This document shows positions 45,717 through 55,919 of a DNA stretch of 64,000 nucleotides, in pieces. The DNA lies in contig NZ_CP027858.1 of the NCBI RefSeq assembly GCF_005519465.1, forward strand, positions 1,364,001 through 1,428,000. The letters are read 5' to 3'. Every line of letters starts with the position of its first letter. Position 1 is the first letter of the stretch. The translations under genes and the position numbers were made by a program. Below the pieces are notes generated by a model that saw nothing but the letters and a program-made list of their open reading frames with translations, was not told the origin of the DNA and searched no databases. The stretch is from Streptomyces clavuligerus (GTDB taxonomy: Bacteria; Actinomycetota; Actinomycetes; Streptomycetales; Streptomycetaceae).

Positions 45717-46222
45717 CGACGACCACGGCGGGAACGACAGGAACGACGGGCCGGGTTCCGGCCACGGGGCAAAGCGGCCGGAGCACGCGGGCCGACGACG
45801 CGGTGATCACGGCCGTCCACGCCGCGCTCGCGGCCGAACACGCCGCGGTCTACGGGTACGGGGTCGTCGGCGCCCGGGCCGGGCAGGAGCGCCGGGCCGA
45901 CGCGCGGGCCGCGTACGAGGCCCACCGCGCCCGCCGGGACGCGCTGGCGCGGACGGTGCGCGGGCTGGGCGCCGATCCGGTGGCGGCGGCGCCCGGCTAC
46001 GAGCTGCCCTTCGCCACGGAGGACCCGGCGGCGGCGGTGCGGCTGGCGGCCCTCCTGGAGGACCGGGTGGCGGGCGTCTACTCCGATCTGGTCCGCGCCG
46101 CCGAGGGCCCGCTGCGGCGGGAGGCCGCGGCGGCGCTGCGGGAGGCGGCGGTGCGGTCGGCGCGCTGGCGCGGCAGCGGCGTAGCCTTTCCCGGACTCGC
46201 CGAACGCACGGGCGACCGATGA
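45713..46222 (+). CDS. Ferritin-like DUF4439 protein
   Basis: 169 residues, four-helix bundle pattern (VHAALAAEHAAVYGYGVVGAR; AAYEAHRARRDALARTVR; LLEDRVAGVYSDLVRAA; AALREAAVRSARWRG). The EHAAVYGYG helix is the DUF4439 hallmark. The conserved Glu/His of true ferritins are only partly present, so metal binding is uncertain. GTG 45713 overlaps the lipoprotein stop. Usually paired with a lipoprotein gene in actinobacteria near nusA/proS. Confidence 0.85.
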   Translation: MTTTTAGTTGTTGRVPATGQSGRSTRADDAVITAVHAALAAEHAAVYGYGVVGARAGQERRADARAAYEAHRARRDALARTVRGLGADPVAAAPGYELPFATEDPAAAVRLAALLEDRVAGVYSDLVRAAEGPLRREAAAALREAAVRSARWRGSGVAFPGLAERTGDR

Positions 46223-46472
46223 CATCCGGCCGGATGTCCGGGGAACGGCAGGGCGCGCACCAGCGGTGAGCAGCACCGGCCGATACTGACCCGTACCGAC
46301 CCGGCCATCACGCGATATCCGGCATTTCGATATTCCTGGGAATTCGAGTAATTTCAGCGGGTTCCGTGGTTCCGGCGCGGACGCCTGGAGAGGGTGGGCG
46401 CCGGGGCGGGCACGGACACCGTGGACGACACGGAGCACACAGGAAGACATCGGAGAGGGTGGCTGTTCGCGC

Positions 46473-47369
46473 ATGGGTTTTGAAGCGCCCCGGCGTCTGG
46501 TGCGGGCGCTCGGTGAGGACGGCGGCCGGGAGGGTCTGCGCGACTGGCTCGACCGGCTGCCCGCCATCGCCGAGGAGACGGTGGCCCGGCTCGGTCTCGA
46601 CGCCGAACGGGTGGTGGCCCCCGGCGGACGCGGCAGTCTGATCGTCCTGGTCCGGCTCGGCGACGGCACCCCGGCGGCGCTGAAGCTGATCCCGCCGGGC
46701 GGCGCCGCCGCGCAGGAGCGGGCGGCACTGGCCCACTGGGACGGCCGCTTCGCGGTACGCCTGCTCGACGCGCCCGAGGCGCCCGCCGCCGGGGACGCGC
46801 TGCTCCTGGAGCGGCTGCACCCGGAGGTCTCCCTGCGTTCGCTGCCCGAGGCGAAGGCCCTTCTGGAGGCGGCGGCGACCGTACGGCGGCTGTGGGTGCC
46901 GCCCCCGGCCGGGCATCCCTTCGAGACCGTCGCGGACCGGACCGCCCGGCAGGCCCTCGCGCTGCGCGCCCTGGACGACCCGCTGGCGACGGCAGCCCTC
47001 GACGCCCGGGCGCGGCTGACCGAGGACGCCCCCGAGGCTCTGCTGCTCCACGGTTCCTTCCGCCAGGGCAAGGTGCTGGCCGCCGACCGGGTCCCCTGGC
47101 TCACGGTCGGTCCCCGGCCCGTCGTCGGCGAGCGCGCCTACGACCTCGCCCGGCTGGTCCGCGACCGCGCGGAGGATCTGGTGGCCGCCTCGTCGGGGCC
47201 CTCGGCGGCCCGTCGCCGGGTGAACAGGCTCGCGGACTCCTTGGAGATCGACCCGGCCCGGCTGCGCGGCTGGGCGCTGTTCCGGGCGGTCGAGTCGGGC
47301 ACGCGGGCCCTCGCCGCGGGCCGCGTCCGGGAGGCGGAGTCCTCGCTGGAGTTCGCCTCCTGGCTCTGA
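46473..47369 (+). CDS. Aminoglycoside-kinase-like protein, probable pseudokinase
   Basis: 298 residues of the aminoglycoside/hydroxyurea kinase (APH(6)) family. The ATP-binding lysine K71 (ALKLIPPGG) and E82 are kept. The catalytic loop, normally HGDxxxxN, reads H193-G-S-F-R-Q-G-K200, and the metal-binding D of the IDPKP-type motif is replaced: LTVGPRPVVGERAYDL (V212-G-P). With catalytic Asp, Asn and metal Asp all gone, phosphotransfer is unlikely. The frame is intact, so the fold is maintained, perhaps as a binding or sensor protein. ATG 46473 has only a weak, distant binding site; the 250 bp before it are locally AT-rich and may carry a promoter. A strong terminator follows. Confidence 0.85.
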   Translation: MGFEAPRRLVRALGEDGGREGLRDWLDRLPAIAEETVARLGLDAERVVAPGGRGSLIVLVRLGDGTPAALKLIPPGGAAAQERAALAHWDGRFAVRLLDAPEAPAAGDALLLERLHPEVSLRSLPEAKALLEAAATVRRLWVPPPAGHPFETVADRTARQALALRALDDPLATAALDARARLTEDAPEALLLHGSFRQGKVLAADRVPWLTVGPRPVVGERAYDLARLVRDRAEDLVAASSGPSAARRRVNRLADSLEIDPARLRGWALFRAVESGTRALAAGRVREAESSLEFASWL

Positions 47370-47455
47370 GCGGCCGAGCGCTCCCGAACACTTCCGGGCG
47401 CCACCGAGTGCGCCTGAGCGCCCCGGGGCAGCACCCGGCGAGCGCCCCCACGAGG

Positions 47456-47497
47456 AGCGCCCCCGCCCCCGGCTCGTTCGCCGGGGGCGGGGGCGCT
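47456..47497 (+). terminator. Very strong hairpin after the kinase-like gene
   Basis: Perfect 18-bp arms (47456-47473 and 47480-47497) with a 6-nt TCGTTC loop, 87 bp past the stop. Confidence 0.88.
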
Positions 47498-47559
47498 CTG
47501 TGTGCGTCGCCGGGGCTGAGCCATCGCCCTCACCCCCGGGCGGGTGAGCCCCCGCCCCG

Positions 47560-48285
47560 TGCCTCCGCCCTGCGGGCGAGTGAGCCGAAGGGGCGCACCT
47601 CCGCCTCTCCGCGGGGCTGGACGATGGCCCCGCACCCCGTGCGCGCGTGGACGATCACCCCGCCCCGGGACGGTTCCCCCGGGGCGGGTGGGCCGAAGGG
47701 GCACGCGGCCGCCGAAAGCGGATCACGCGCCCCCGTCCCCGCACGGGCGTTTACCTCAGCCCTGCGGCGCGTGGGCCGTGGGGGTGCGTGGCCGCCGGGA
47801 GCGGAGAGCGGGCCCCTGTCTCCTTGGCCAGGCGTTTACCTCGACCCCGCGGCGAGTGAGCCGCAGGGGCGCCGCGGGTGCCGAAAGCGGAGAGCGGGCC
47901 CCCGTCTCCTGGGCTGGACGTCTGCCTCCGCCCCGGGGCGGGTGGGCCGAAGGGCGCGCGGCTACCGAAAGCGGAGCACACGCCCCCCGTCCCTGCACAG
48001 GCGTTTGCCTTCGCCCCTTGGGCCGGGCGTTTGCCTTGACCCTGCGGCGAGTGAGCCGAAGGGGCACGTGGCTGCCGAAAGCGGAGAGCGCGCCCCCGCC
48101 CCTTGGGGTGGACGTCTGCCTCCGCCCCGCAGCGGGTGAGCCGCAGGGGCGCGCGGCCGCCGGGAACGGAGAGCGGGCCCCTGTCCCTTGGGCCGGGCGT
48201 TTGCCTCGGCCCTGCGGCGGGTGAGCCGAAGGGGTGCCGCGGGTGCCGAAAGTGGAGAGCGCGCGCAGGCCGTGAGGAACGAGCG
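47560..48285. repeat. Tandem array of ~85-bp palindromic units
   Basis: Eight degenerate units between two convergent genes. Unit cores of the form CCCYGCGGC-GRGTGA-GCCGMAGGGG start near 47568, 47677, 47760, 47845, 47931, 48040, 48125 and 48210; spacings are mostly 83-87 bp, with one 109-bp unit carrying a 23-bp partial duplication. Each core is a hairpin; between cores lie conserved blocks GCCGAAAGCGGAGAGCG and GGGCGTTTGCCT. Copies 3 and 7 and copies 4 and 8 match best, each 365 bp apart, so a four-unit block was duplicated. The period is not a multiple of three and no strand has consistent coding use, so long open frames across it are artefacts. Confidence 0.85.
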
Positions 48286-48368
48286 GCCGAGCACGGTCGA
48301 CCGTCGGCGCACGCTTCAGCACCCCGGAGGCGAACCGAGCCACAAAAAAGGGGGAGCCACAGAAGAAT

Positions 48369-50069
48369 TCAGACGCCGCGCAGCCGGGCGACCGCCTCGG
48401 CGACGGGCAGTTCCTCGCGCTCTCCGGTGCGGCGGTCCTTCAGTTCGACGACGCCCTCGGCGGAGCGCCGTCCGGCCACGAGGATCGTCGGCACGCCGAT
48501 CAGCTCGGCGTCGGTGAACTTGACGCCGGGCGAGACGCCGGGGCGCTCGTCGACCAGGACCCGCAGTCCGGCGGCGGCGAGTTGGTCGGCGACCTCCAGC
48601 GCGAGTTCGATCTGGACGGCCTTGCCCGCGGCGACGACATGGACGTCGGCGGGGGCGATCTCGGCGGGCCAGCACAGCCCCTTCTCGTCGGCGGTCTGCT
48701 CGGCGAGGGCGGCCACGGCACGGGAGACACCGATGCCGTACGAGCCCATCGTCACCCGGGTGGGCTTGCCGTTCTGGCCGAGGACGTCGAGCTGGAAGGC
48801 GTCCGCGTACTTCCGGCCGAGCTGGAAGATGTGGCCGATCTCGATGGCGCGGTCCAGCTTGAGGCCGGTACCGCACTTCGGGCAGGGGTCGCCGTCCTCG
48901 ACGACCACGACGTCCACGTATGCGTCGATCTCGAAGTCACGGCCCGCGACGACATGGCGGGCGTGCTTGCCCTCCTCGTTGGCGCCGGTGATCCAGGAGG
49001 TTCCGGCGGCGATCCGGGGGTCGGCGAGGTAGCGGACCTTGTCCAGGCCCTGCGGGCCGACATAGCCGCGGACCAGGTCGGGGCGGCCGGTGAAGTCCTC
49101 GGCGGTGACCAGTTCCACCTGGGCGGGGGCCAGATGGTCGGCCAGCTTGCCGAGGTCCACCTCGCGGTCGCCCGGCACACCCACGGCGACGATCTCCCCG
49201 TCGACCTTCACCAGAAGGTTCTTGAGGGTGGCGGACGCGGGGACGCCCAGGTGCTCGGCGAGGGTCTCGATGGTGGGCGTGTCCGGGGTGTCCAGCAGTT
49301 CCACGGCGGGGTGGTCCACGGCCTCGGGGGCGGCGGCGACGTAGGTCACGGCCTCCGTGTTGGCCGCGTAGTCGCAGGACGGGCAGTGGACGAAGGTGTC
49401 CTCACCGGCGGCGGCGGGGGCGAGGAACTCCTCGGAGGCCGAGCCGCCCATCGCGCCGGAGACCGCCGAGACGATCCGGTGGTCGAGGCCGAGCCGCCGG
49501 AAGATCCGGATGTATGCCTCGCGGTGCAGCGCGTAGGACTCGGCCAGTCCCTCGTCCGTGGTGTCGAAGGAGTAGGAGTCCTTCATCTGGAACTCACGGC
49601 CGCGCAGGATGCCCGAGCGGGGGCGCGCCTCGTCGCGGTACTTCGTCTGGATCTGGTAGAGGATCACCGGCAGGTCCTTGTAGGACGAGCACTGGTCCTT
49701 CACCAGCTGGGTGAAGATCTCCTCGTGGGTGGGGCCGAGCAGGTATTCGGCCCCCTTGCGGTCCTTGAGCCGGAACAGTTCGGCGCCGTACTCGTCCCAG
49801 CGGCCGGTGATCTCGTACGGCTCCTTGGGGAGGAGGGCCGGGAGCAGGACCTCCTGCGCGCCGATCGCGTCCATCTCCTCGCGGACCACACGGGTGACGT
49901 TCTCCAGCACCTTCTTGCCGAGCGGCAGCCAGGACCAGATACCGGCCGCGTTGCGCCGCACATATCCGGCGCGGACCAGCAGCTTGTGGCTCAGCGTCTC
50001 GGCGTCCGCGGGGTCGTCGCGCAAGGTCTTGACCATGAGGCGGGACATGCGCTGGACCTGGGCTGCCAT
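48369..50069 (-). CDS. proS: Prolyl-tRNA synthetase
   Basis: Class II synthetase charging tRNA-Pro, 566 residues, bacterial type with the INS editing insert (about 225-400; [37 protein letters not shown]). Class II motifs are present (motif 2 region [25 protein letters not shown]; motif 3 near [15 protein letters not shown]), and an anticodon-binding domain closes the protein. ATG 50069 follows AGGAG. Its 3' side faces the repeat array, with a TTTTTT run at 48344-48349 on the minus strand just after the stop. Confidence 0.97.
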   Translation of the reverse strand: MAAQVQRMSRLMVKTLRDDPADAETLSHKLLVRAGYVRRNAAGIWSWLPLGKKVLENVTRVVREEMDAIGAQEVLLPALLPKEPYEITGRWDEYGAELFRLKDRKGAEYLLGPTHEEIFTQLVKDQCSSYKDLPVILYQIQTKYRDEARPRSGILRGREFQMKDSYSFDTTDEGLAESYALHREAYIRIFRRLGLDHRIVSAVSGAMGGSASEEFLAPAAAGEDTFVHCPSCDYAANTEAVTYVAAAPEAVDHPAVELLDTPDTPTIETLAEHLGVPASATLKNLLVKVDGEIVAVGVPGDREVDLGKLADHLAPAQVELVTAEDFTGRPDLVRGYVGPQGLDKVRYLADPRIAAGTSWITGANEEGKHARHVVAGRDFEIDAYVDVVVVEDGDPCPKCGTGLKLDRAIEIGHIFQLGRKYADAFQLDVLGQNGKPTRVTMGSYGIGVSRAVAALAEQTADEKGLCWPAEIAPADVHVVAAGKAVQIELALEVADQLAAAGLRVLVDERPGVSPGVKFTDAELIGVPTILVAGRRSAEGVVELKDRRTGEREELPVAEAVARLRGV

Positions 50070-50137
50070 GGGGTTTCTCCTGCGTCAAGAAAAGGTGATG
50101 TGTCAGGAGGTTAGCCGGGGGCGCTCCCGGGTGGAAA

Positions 50138-50686
50138 TCAGTTGCCGCGCCGGAGCGGCAGTGGGGCGCCCATCACGGCGTAGGGACTGATCGTGCTCGG
50201 GAAGAGCACCCGGCGGGCGAGGTCCTGGTAGCCGAGGGAGCGGTAGAGCCTGCGGGCGGGGGACTCGGTGTCGACGGCGGAGAGGATGGAACGGGGCTCG
50301 TCGGCGGTGTCGGTGATGGCGGTGATCAGGCTCCGGCCGATGCCCCGGGCCTGGAAGGCGGGGTGGACATGGAGTTCGGTGATGACGAAGGCGTCGTCGA
50401 GCCAGCCGTCGTTGCCGCCGCGCCGCAGCGGGGACTCGACCACGGTGGACCACCAGTGCCGCCGGTCGTTGGGCATGCCGTAGACGAAACCGACGAGGTT
50501 GCCGGGCGGGGCCAGTGCGCCGAGGGCGCGGGCACCGGGCTGGAGGAGGTGCCGGTGGACGATGGGGCGGCGCACCTCGACCTCGTCGGCGGACAGGCCG
50601 AAGGCCAGGGCCTGCACGGTCAGGGCCTCGTCGAGCCGGGTGGCGAGATCGACGGGCTCGATCACGACTGCGGGGAGTGCTGCCAT
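50138..50686 (-). CDS. GNAT-family N-acetyltransferase
   Basis: 182 residues with the GNAT fold: beta segment ITELHVHPAFQARGIGRSLI contains the acetyl-CoA loop RGIGR (Q/RxxGxG/A type), followed by ESPARRLYRSLGYQDL. Substrate unknown. 68 bp upstream of proS in the same direction, so possibly cotranscribed. Confidence 0.88.
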   Translation of the reverse strand: MAALPAVVIEPVDLATRLDEALTVQALAFGLSADEVEVRRPIVHRHLLQPGARALGALAPPGNLVGFVYGMPNDRRHWWSTVVESPLRRGGNDGWLDDAFVITELHVHPAFQARGIGRSLITAITDTADEPRSILSAVDTESPARRLYRSLGYQDLARRVLFPSTISPYAVMGAPLPLRRGN

Positions 50687-50800
50687 GCGGGAACCCTACT
50701 CGGCACCGGCTGTGACCAGAACCGTACATCGGGTTCCGGCGGCACCGGGTCGCGGGCCCGGCGGAAGCGACGGCTCCGGCCACCGTCGCGGCCCGCCGCT

Positions 50801-50829
50801 CAGAAGAGCACGCTTCAGAAGAGCACGCT
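50801..50829. repeat. 15-bp tandem duplication over the acetyltransferase stop
   Basis: CAGAAGAGCACGCT is present at 50801-50814 and 50816-50829. The first-read copy encodes the last residues and stop of the protein; the second copy lies just after it. Confidence 0.8.
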
Positions 50830-51660
50830 CATGAACGCGCCGACCTCCTGGAAGCCGACCCGCCGGTAGGTGGCGCGCGCCGCGGTGTTGTAGTCGTTGA
50901 CGTAGAGGCTGGCCACGGGGGCGACGTCGGCGAGGGCGTAGCGCAGCACGGCGGCCATTCCGGAGACGGAGAGGCCCTGGCCCCGGTGGGCGGGGTCGAC
51001 CCAGACGCCCTGGATCTGGCATGCCTGGTCGGTGGCGGCGCCGATCTCGGCCTTGAAGATCACCCGTCCGTTGTCGATCCGGGCGAAGGAGCGGCCCGCG
51101 CCGACCAGTTCGGCGATCCTGGCCTGGTAGAGCAGTCCGCCGTCCCCGGCCATGGGCGAGACGCCGACCTCCTCGGTGAACATGGCCACGCAGGCGGGCA
51201 TGATCACGTCCATCTCGTCCTTGCGGATCCGGCGGACGTAGGGGTCGGGTTCGATGCCGTCGGGGAGCCGGTCGGCGACCATCAGCGGCTGCCGGGGGCG
51301 GATGTCCCGGGCGGGGCCCCAGCTCGGTTCGAGCAGCCGCCACAGCCGGGCGGTGGGTTCGGCGGGGCCGACGATCGAGGAGCAGCGGCGGCCCGCTCTG
51401 CGGGCGCGGTCGGCGAAGGAGCGGACGGCCTCGGGCGTGGCGCAGATGGGGACGAGGTTGGCGCCGGAGTAGCACAGGGACCGCAGCCGGCCCTCGGTGT
51501 ACCAGCCCCACATCTCGCCGCCGAGCCGCCAGGGGTCGAGTCCGGCGACCCGGACCCTGGCCGTGACAAAGGCGTTCGTGACCGGGTCGCTCTCCAGGAC
51601 GGCGAGCGCCGCGCCGAGGTCGCCGGGTTCGAGGACCCGGGTGGTGGTCTGCGTCAACAC
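50815..51660 (-). CDS. GNAT protein with N-terminal DUF4081
   Basis: 281 residues: N-terminal DUF4081-type domain (about 1-125), C-terminal acetyltransferase (YVRRIRKDEMDVIMPACVAMF; GVWVDPAHRGQGLSVSGM with the acetyl-CoA loop HRGQGLS). Same architecture as the Rv2867c family found next to ispG in mycobacteria and other actinobacteria. GTG 51660 with GAGG eight bases upstream. The stop codon region is duplicated in tandem (15 bp). Substrate unknown. Confidence 0.9.
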   Translation of the reverse strand: MLTQTTTRVLEPGDLGAALAVLESDPVTNAFVTARVRVAGLDPWRLGGEMWGWYTEGRLRSLCYSGANLVPICATPEAVRSFADRARRAGRRCSSIVGPAEPTARLWRLLEPSWGPARDIRPRQPLMVADRLPDGIEPDPYVRRIRKDEMDVIMPACVAMFTEEVGVSPMAGDGGLLYQARIAELVGAGRSFARIDNGRVIFKAEIGAATDQACQIQGVWVDPAHRGQGLSVSGMAAVLRYALADVAPVASLYVNDYNTAARATYRRVGFQEVGAFMSVLF

Positions 51661-51857
51661 GAGGGGGCCTCACCTACCATCTGCTGATTTCCGCACTGTA
51701 CCCGGCGGGTGGGTCCGGTGCCGAGTGCAGCGATCGGCCCCGCGCACGCGGGGGGCGTGGCGGGGCCGATTTCACCTGCTCTGCGGGGATCTCTCCCTCG
51801 GTGGGTGCGGGGTCCTCCCGGCTGCCCGGGAAGGGGCGGCGACGGGCGCGGGCCCGG

Positions 51858-53012
51858 TCAGCCGATGCTGACCTGGGGCTCACCGGACATCACTCCGGCC
51901 TTCTCCATCTCTTCGGCGATCTTCATCGCCTCTTCGATCAGGGTCTCCACGATCTTCGCCTCGGGGACGGTCTTGATGACCTCGCCCTTGACGAAGATCT
52001 GGCCCTTGCCGTTGCCGGAGGCGACGCCGAGGTCGGCCTCGCGGGCCTCGCCGGGGCCGTTGACGACACAGCCCATGACGGCGACCCGGAGCGGGACCTC
52101 CATGCCCTCCAGACCGGCGGTGACCTCGTCGGCGAGCTTGTAGACGTCGACCTGGGCCCGGCCGCAGGACGGGCAGGAGACGATCTCCAGACGCCGCTGG
52201 CGCAGGTTCAGGGACTCCAGGATCTGGATGCCGACCTTGACCTCTTCGGCGGGCGGGGCGGAGAGGGAGACCCGGATGGTGTCGCCGATGCCCTCGCTCA
52301 GCAGCGCGCCGAAGGCGACGGCGGACTTGATGGTGCCCTGGAAGGCGGGCCCGGCCTCGGTGACGCCGAGGTGGAGGGGGTAGTCGCACTGCGCGGCGAG
52401 CTGCCGGTAGGCGTTGACCATCACGACGGGGTCGTTGTGCTTGACCGAGATCTTGATGTCCTGGAAGCCGTGCTCCTCGAAGAGGGACGCCTCCCACAGG
52501 GCGGACTCGACCAGGGCCTCGGGGGTGGCCTTGCCGTACTTCTTCAGCAGCCGCGCGTCGAGCGATCCGGCGTTGACGCCGATCCGGATGGGGGTGCCGG
52601 AGGCGGAGGCCGCCTTCGCGATCTCCTTGACCTTGTCGTCGAACTGCTTGATGTTGCCCGGGTTGACCCGGACGGCCGCGCAGCCCGCGTCGATGGCGGC
52701 GAAGACGTACTTGGGCTGGAAGTGGATGTCCGCGATCACCGGGATCTGCGACTTGCGCGCGATGGTGGCGAGCGCGTCCGCGTCGTCCTGGGTGGGGCAG
52801 GCGACCCGGACGATCTGGCAGCCGGACGCGGTCAGCTCGGCGATCTGCTGGAGGGTCGCGCCGATGTCGGACGTCCTGGTCGTGGTCATCGACTGGACGG
52901 ATACGGGCGCGTCACCTCCCACCGCCACCGACCCTACCTGGATCTTCCGGCTGACCCGCCGGTCGGCGAGCTTGGTCGGAACGGAAGGCATACCGAGAGA
53001 AATCGCGGTCAT
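51858..53012 (-). CDS. ispG: 4-hydroxy-3-methylbut-2-enyl diphosphate synthase
   Basis: Penultimate step of the MEP isoprenoid pathway, an iron-sulfur enzyme. 384 residues: TIM-barrel N-domain ([20 protein letters not shown]) and a C-terminal domain with the cluster cysteines in [11 protein letters not shown] and [11 protein letters not shown]. Located just after rseP and dxr, so two MEP genes cluster, but a terminator separates them and ispG probably has its own promoter in 53013-53129. Confidence 0.97.
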   Translation of the reverse strand: MTAISLGMPSVPTKLADRRVSRKIQVGSVAVGGDAPVSVQSMTTTRTSDIGATLQQIAELTASGCQIVRVACPTQDDADALATIARKSQIPVIADIHFQPKYVFAAIDAGCAAVRVNPGNIKQFDDKVKEIAKAASASGTPIRIGVNAGSLDARLLKKYGKATPEALVESALWEASLFEEHGFQDIKISVKHNDPVVMVNAYRQLAAQCDYPLHLGVTEAGPAFQGTIKSAVAFGALLSEGIGDTIRVSLSAPPAEEVKVGIQILESLNLRQRRLEIVSCPSCGRAQVDVYKLADEVTAGLEGMEVPLRVAVMGCVVNGPGEAREADLGVASGNGKGQIFVKGEVIKTVPEAKIVETLIEEAMKIAEEMEKAGVMSGEPQVSIG

Positions 53013-53129
53013 CAGCTGTGCAACCCCAAGGTGTGGATCGAGTTCCCGGCATCGCCGGGCTCAACTGTCGAGATTACGGCACCGCGCTTGTCGTCAGCAC
53101 ATCGTCTCGGAAGACCCGCCGTACGACAC

Positions 53130-53160
53130 GGCGGCCGGGCACAAAGTACACCCGGCCGCC
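53130..53160 (-). terminator. Terminator after rseP
   Basis: Perfect 10-bp arms (53130-53139, 53151-53160) with an AT-rich 11-nt loop, 17 bp past the rseP stop. Confidence 0.85.
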
Positions 53161-53177
53161 GGAGGCCGCCGTGGCGG

Positions 53178-54479
53178 TCAGCTGATCTTGACTGGATTCA
53201 CAATGTCCGCAACCAGCACCAGCAGGGTAAAGCAGATAAAGATTCCGGCCACGACATAGGCGACGGGCATCAGCTTCGCCACGTCGAACGGACCGGGGTC
53301 GGGCCGCTTCAGCAGCCGGGCCGTCCTGCGGCGTACGGACTCCCACAGCGCGCCCGCGATATGCCCGCCGTCCAGGGGGAGCAACGGCAGCATATTGAAG
53401 AGGAAGAGGGAGAGATTGAAGCCCGCGAGGAGCATGAGGAAGCTGGCGACGATGTTCTGCGTGGGCATGTCGAGGTTCATGACCTCGCCGCTGATACGGG
53501 CGGCGCCGACGACGCCCACGGGCGAGTCCTCCTTGCGCTCCCCGTCGCCGAAGGCCGCGTCCCACAGGTCGGGAACCTTGGCGGGGAGCGCGATGATCGA
53601 CTCCACACCGTTCTCGATCATGCCGCCCATACGGTCGACGGAGTCCGTGAAGGAGAGCGGAAGAATCTCCGTCCTGGCGACGAAGCCGAGATATCCGGCC
53701 GGTACGTACTCACCGGGGACGACCTCGCCGTCGGCGTCCTTCTTGACGACCTCGTTCTCCACAAGAGTGGCGCGAAGGTCGCGTTCGGTGCCGCCGCGTT
53801 CGATCGTGAGGGTCGCGGGACCGATGGTTTCGCGGATTCGTTCGGACAGTTCCGGCCAGCCGGAGATCTTCTCCCCGTTGAACGCGACAATCCGGTCGCC
53901 GGCCCGGAGCCCGGCGGCGTGGGCGGGGGAGACCGGGTCGGTCTTCGCGCAGGTGTCGCGCTGTTCGCGCTGGTCGATGGTGCACTTGGGCACGCCCGCG
54001 ACCGTGGTGGTCTGGGTGGCGAAGCCGAAGGTCATCGCGATGCCGAGGAAAAGCGCGACGGCGAGGACCAGATTCATGAACGGCCCGGCGAACATCACGA
54101 TCACGCGCTTCCAGGGCGCGCGGGTGTAGAAGAGCCGCTTCTCGTCCCCGGGCTGGAGCTCCTCGTAGGCGGCGGTGCGGGCGTCCTCGATCATCCCGCG
54201 CCAGGGCGAGGTGGAGCGGGCCTCTATCCGTCCGTCCTGGCCGGGCGGGAACATCCCGATCATGCGGATGTAGCCACCCATGGGGATGGCCTTGATGCCG
54301 TACTCGGTCTCGCCCCTGCGCCGGGACCACAGGGTCGGGCCGAAGCCGACCATGTACTGGGGCACCCGGATGCCGAAGAGCTTGGCGGTCGACAGATGCC
54401 CCAGCTCGTGCCAGGCGATGGAGAACAGCAGGCCGACGGCGAACAGCACGATGCCGAGAACCGTCAACAACATCGTCAT
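53178..54479 (-). CDS. rseP: Site-2 metalloprotease RseP/RIP
   Basis: Intramembrane zinc protease that releases anti-sigma factors or other membrane regulators. 433 residues: HELGH (24-28) inside the first helix, a PDZ domain at about 160-270 ([19 protein letters not shown]), and the second active-site motif [11 protein letters not shown] in the third helix. ATG 54479 overlaps the dxr stop by 4 bases. Known actinobacterial targets include anti-sigma factors; target here not predictable. Confidence 0.95.
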   Translation of the reverse strand: MTMLLTVLGIVLFAVGLLFSIAWHELGHLSTAKLFGIRVPQYMVGFGPTLWSRRRGETEYGIKAIPMGGYIRMIGMFPPGQDGRIEARSTSPWRGMIEDARTAAYEELQPGDEKRLFYTRAPWKRVIVMFAGPFMNLVLAVALFLGIAMTFGFATQTTTVAGVPKCTIDQREQRDTCAKTDPVSPAHAAGLRAGDRIVAFNGEKISGWPELSERIRETIGPATLTIERGGTERDLRATLVENEVVKKDADGEVVPGEYVPAGYLGFVARTEILPLSFTDSVDRMGGMIENGVESIIALPAKVPDLWDAAFGDGERKEDSPVGVVGAARISGEVMNLDMPTQNIVASFLMLLAGFNLSLFLFNMLPLLPLDGGHIAGALWESVRRRTARLLKRPDPGPFDVAKLMPVAYVVAGIFICFTLLVLVADIVNPVKIS

Positions 54480-55726
54480 GCGCGCGCCTCCGCTGTGGCC
54501 TTCGCCGCCAGTTCCCGGGCCCGGGTACGGGCCCAGCTCTCCGCCTCCAGGACGTCGGCCACCGAGAGGCCGGTTCCGCGGGCGGGCGTGCCGTGCTCGG
54601 CGACCACCTCGGTGACCGTGTCCATGATCCCGTTGAACGGCAGCCGTCCGGCGAGGAACGCGTCGACGCACTCCTCGTTGGCGGCGTTGAACACCGCCGG
54701 GGCCGTGCCGCCCGCCGCGCCGACCTGCCGGGCGAGCCCGACGGAGGGGAACGCCTCGCTGTCGAGGGGCAGGAACTCCCAGGTGGACGCCTTGGTCCAG
54801 TCGAAGGCCGGGGCGGCGTCCGGCACCCGCTCGGGCCAGCCGATGCCGACCGCGATGGAGCCCGTCATGTCCGGCGGGGTGGCCTGGGCGAGGGTGGAGC
54901 CGTCCAGGAACTCCACCATGGAGTGGACATAGGACTGCGGGTGCACCACGACCTCGATCCGGTCGAAGGGCACGTCGTAGAGGAGGTGCGCCTCGATGAC
55001 CTCCAGGCCCTTGTTGACCAGGGTGGCGCTGTTGACCGTGATCACCGGGCCCATGGCCCAGGTGGGGTGGGCGAGGGCGTCGGCGGGGGTGACACCGGCC
55101 AGCTCGGCCCTGCTCCGGCCGCGGAACGGCCCGCCGGACGCGGTGACGACCAGCTTGCGCACATCGGCCCGGACCCCGGCGGCCAGCGCCTGGAAGATGG
55201 CGGTGTGCTCGGAGTCCACCGGGATGATCTGACCGGGCCGGGCCACCTCCTTCACCAGCGGACCGCCGACGATGAGCGACTCCTTGTTGGCGAGGGCGAG
55301 GGTGCGGCCCGCCGCGAGCGCCGCGAGGGTGGGCCGCAGACCGATGGAGCCGGTGATGCCGTTGAGCACGGTGTGGCACTCGGAGGCGGCCAGCTCGGCG
55401 GCGGCGTCCGGGCCCGCGAGGATCTCGGGCAGCGGCTCGCTCCCGTACTGCGCGGACAGCGCCTCCCGCAGCGCCGGTACGGCGTCCGCACGGGCCACGG
55501 CGACCGTCCGCACCCGCAGCCGCCGGGCCTGCTCGGCCAGGAGCTCCACCCGGCCGCCCGCGGCGGAGAGCGCGGTGACCCGGAAGCGGTCGGGGTTGCG
55601 CAGGACGAGGTCGATGGCCTGGGTGCCGATCGACCCGGTGGCGCCGAGGACGACGATGTCCCGGCGCCCTCCGGTCGGGTCGAAGGCGATATGCGGGTCG
55701 GCGAGGGGGGATGGGCTGTCGCTCAT
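54476..55726 (-). CDS. dxr: 1-deoxy-D-xylulose 5-phosphate reductoisomerase
   Basis: First committed step of the MEP pathway, target of fosmidomycin. 416 residues: NADPH motif GATGSIGTQ near residue 30, [17 protein letters not shown], the active-site loop [12 protein letters not shown] and the metal ligands in [13 protein letters not shown] 55726 with GGGGGG directly upstream. Coupled to rseP. Confidence 0.96.
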   Translation of the reverse strand: MSDSPSPLADPHIAFDPTGGRRDIVVLGATGSIGTQAIDLVLRNPDRFRVTALSAAGGRVELLAEQARRLRVRTVAVARADAVPALREALSAQYGSEPLPEILAGPDAAAELAASECHTVLNGITGSIGLRPTLAALAAGRTLALANKESLIVGGPLVKEVARPGQIIPVDSEHTAIFQALAAGVRADVRKLVVTASGGPFRGRSRAELAGVTPADALAHPTWAMGPVITVNSATLVNKGLEVIEAHLLYDVPFDRIEVVVHPQSYVHSMVEFLDGSTLAQATPPDMTGSIAVGIGWPERVPDAAPAFDWTKASTWEFLPLDSEAFPSVGLARQVGAAGGTAPAVFNAANEECVDAFLAGRLPFNGIMDTVTEVVAEHGTPARGTGLSVADVLEAESWARTRARELAAKATAEARA

Positions 55727-55919
55727 CCCCCCATTGTGGCCGCAAGCCGTGCCCGGTTGGACAGCGCGTCCCGTACCGGCGCGGGCGGGGGGCGCAATCC
55801 GGACGCGCCGGTGCGCCGCCGGGGGACGGCGGGCCCGCACGCGCCCCGGGTCCGCCGCCGTGGCCCCGGAGGTCATCCGGGCTCCGGGGCCGCGGGGCCG
55901 GGGTGCCGCGCCGTCACCC

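Noticed and set aside
46892..48139. 415-residue frame running through the 85-bp array
   Set aside because: The repeat period is not a multiple of three, so repeats fall in changing frames; the 5' half is a shadow of the kinase-like gene.
47560..48285. CRISPR array
   Set aside because: Palindromic cores of about 25 bp recur, but the intervening 60 bp are also repeated and similar, not unique spacers, and no cas gene is present.
51801..54932. 1043-residue plus-strand frame opposite ispG, rseP and dxr
   Set aside because: Spans three confirmed minus-strand genes and their terminator.
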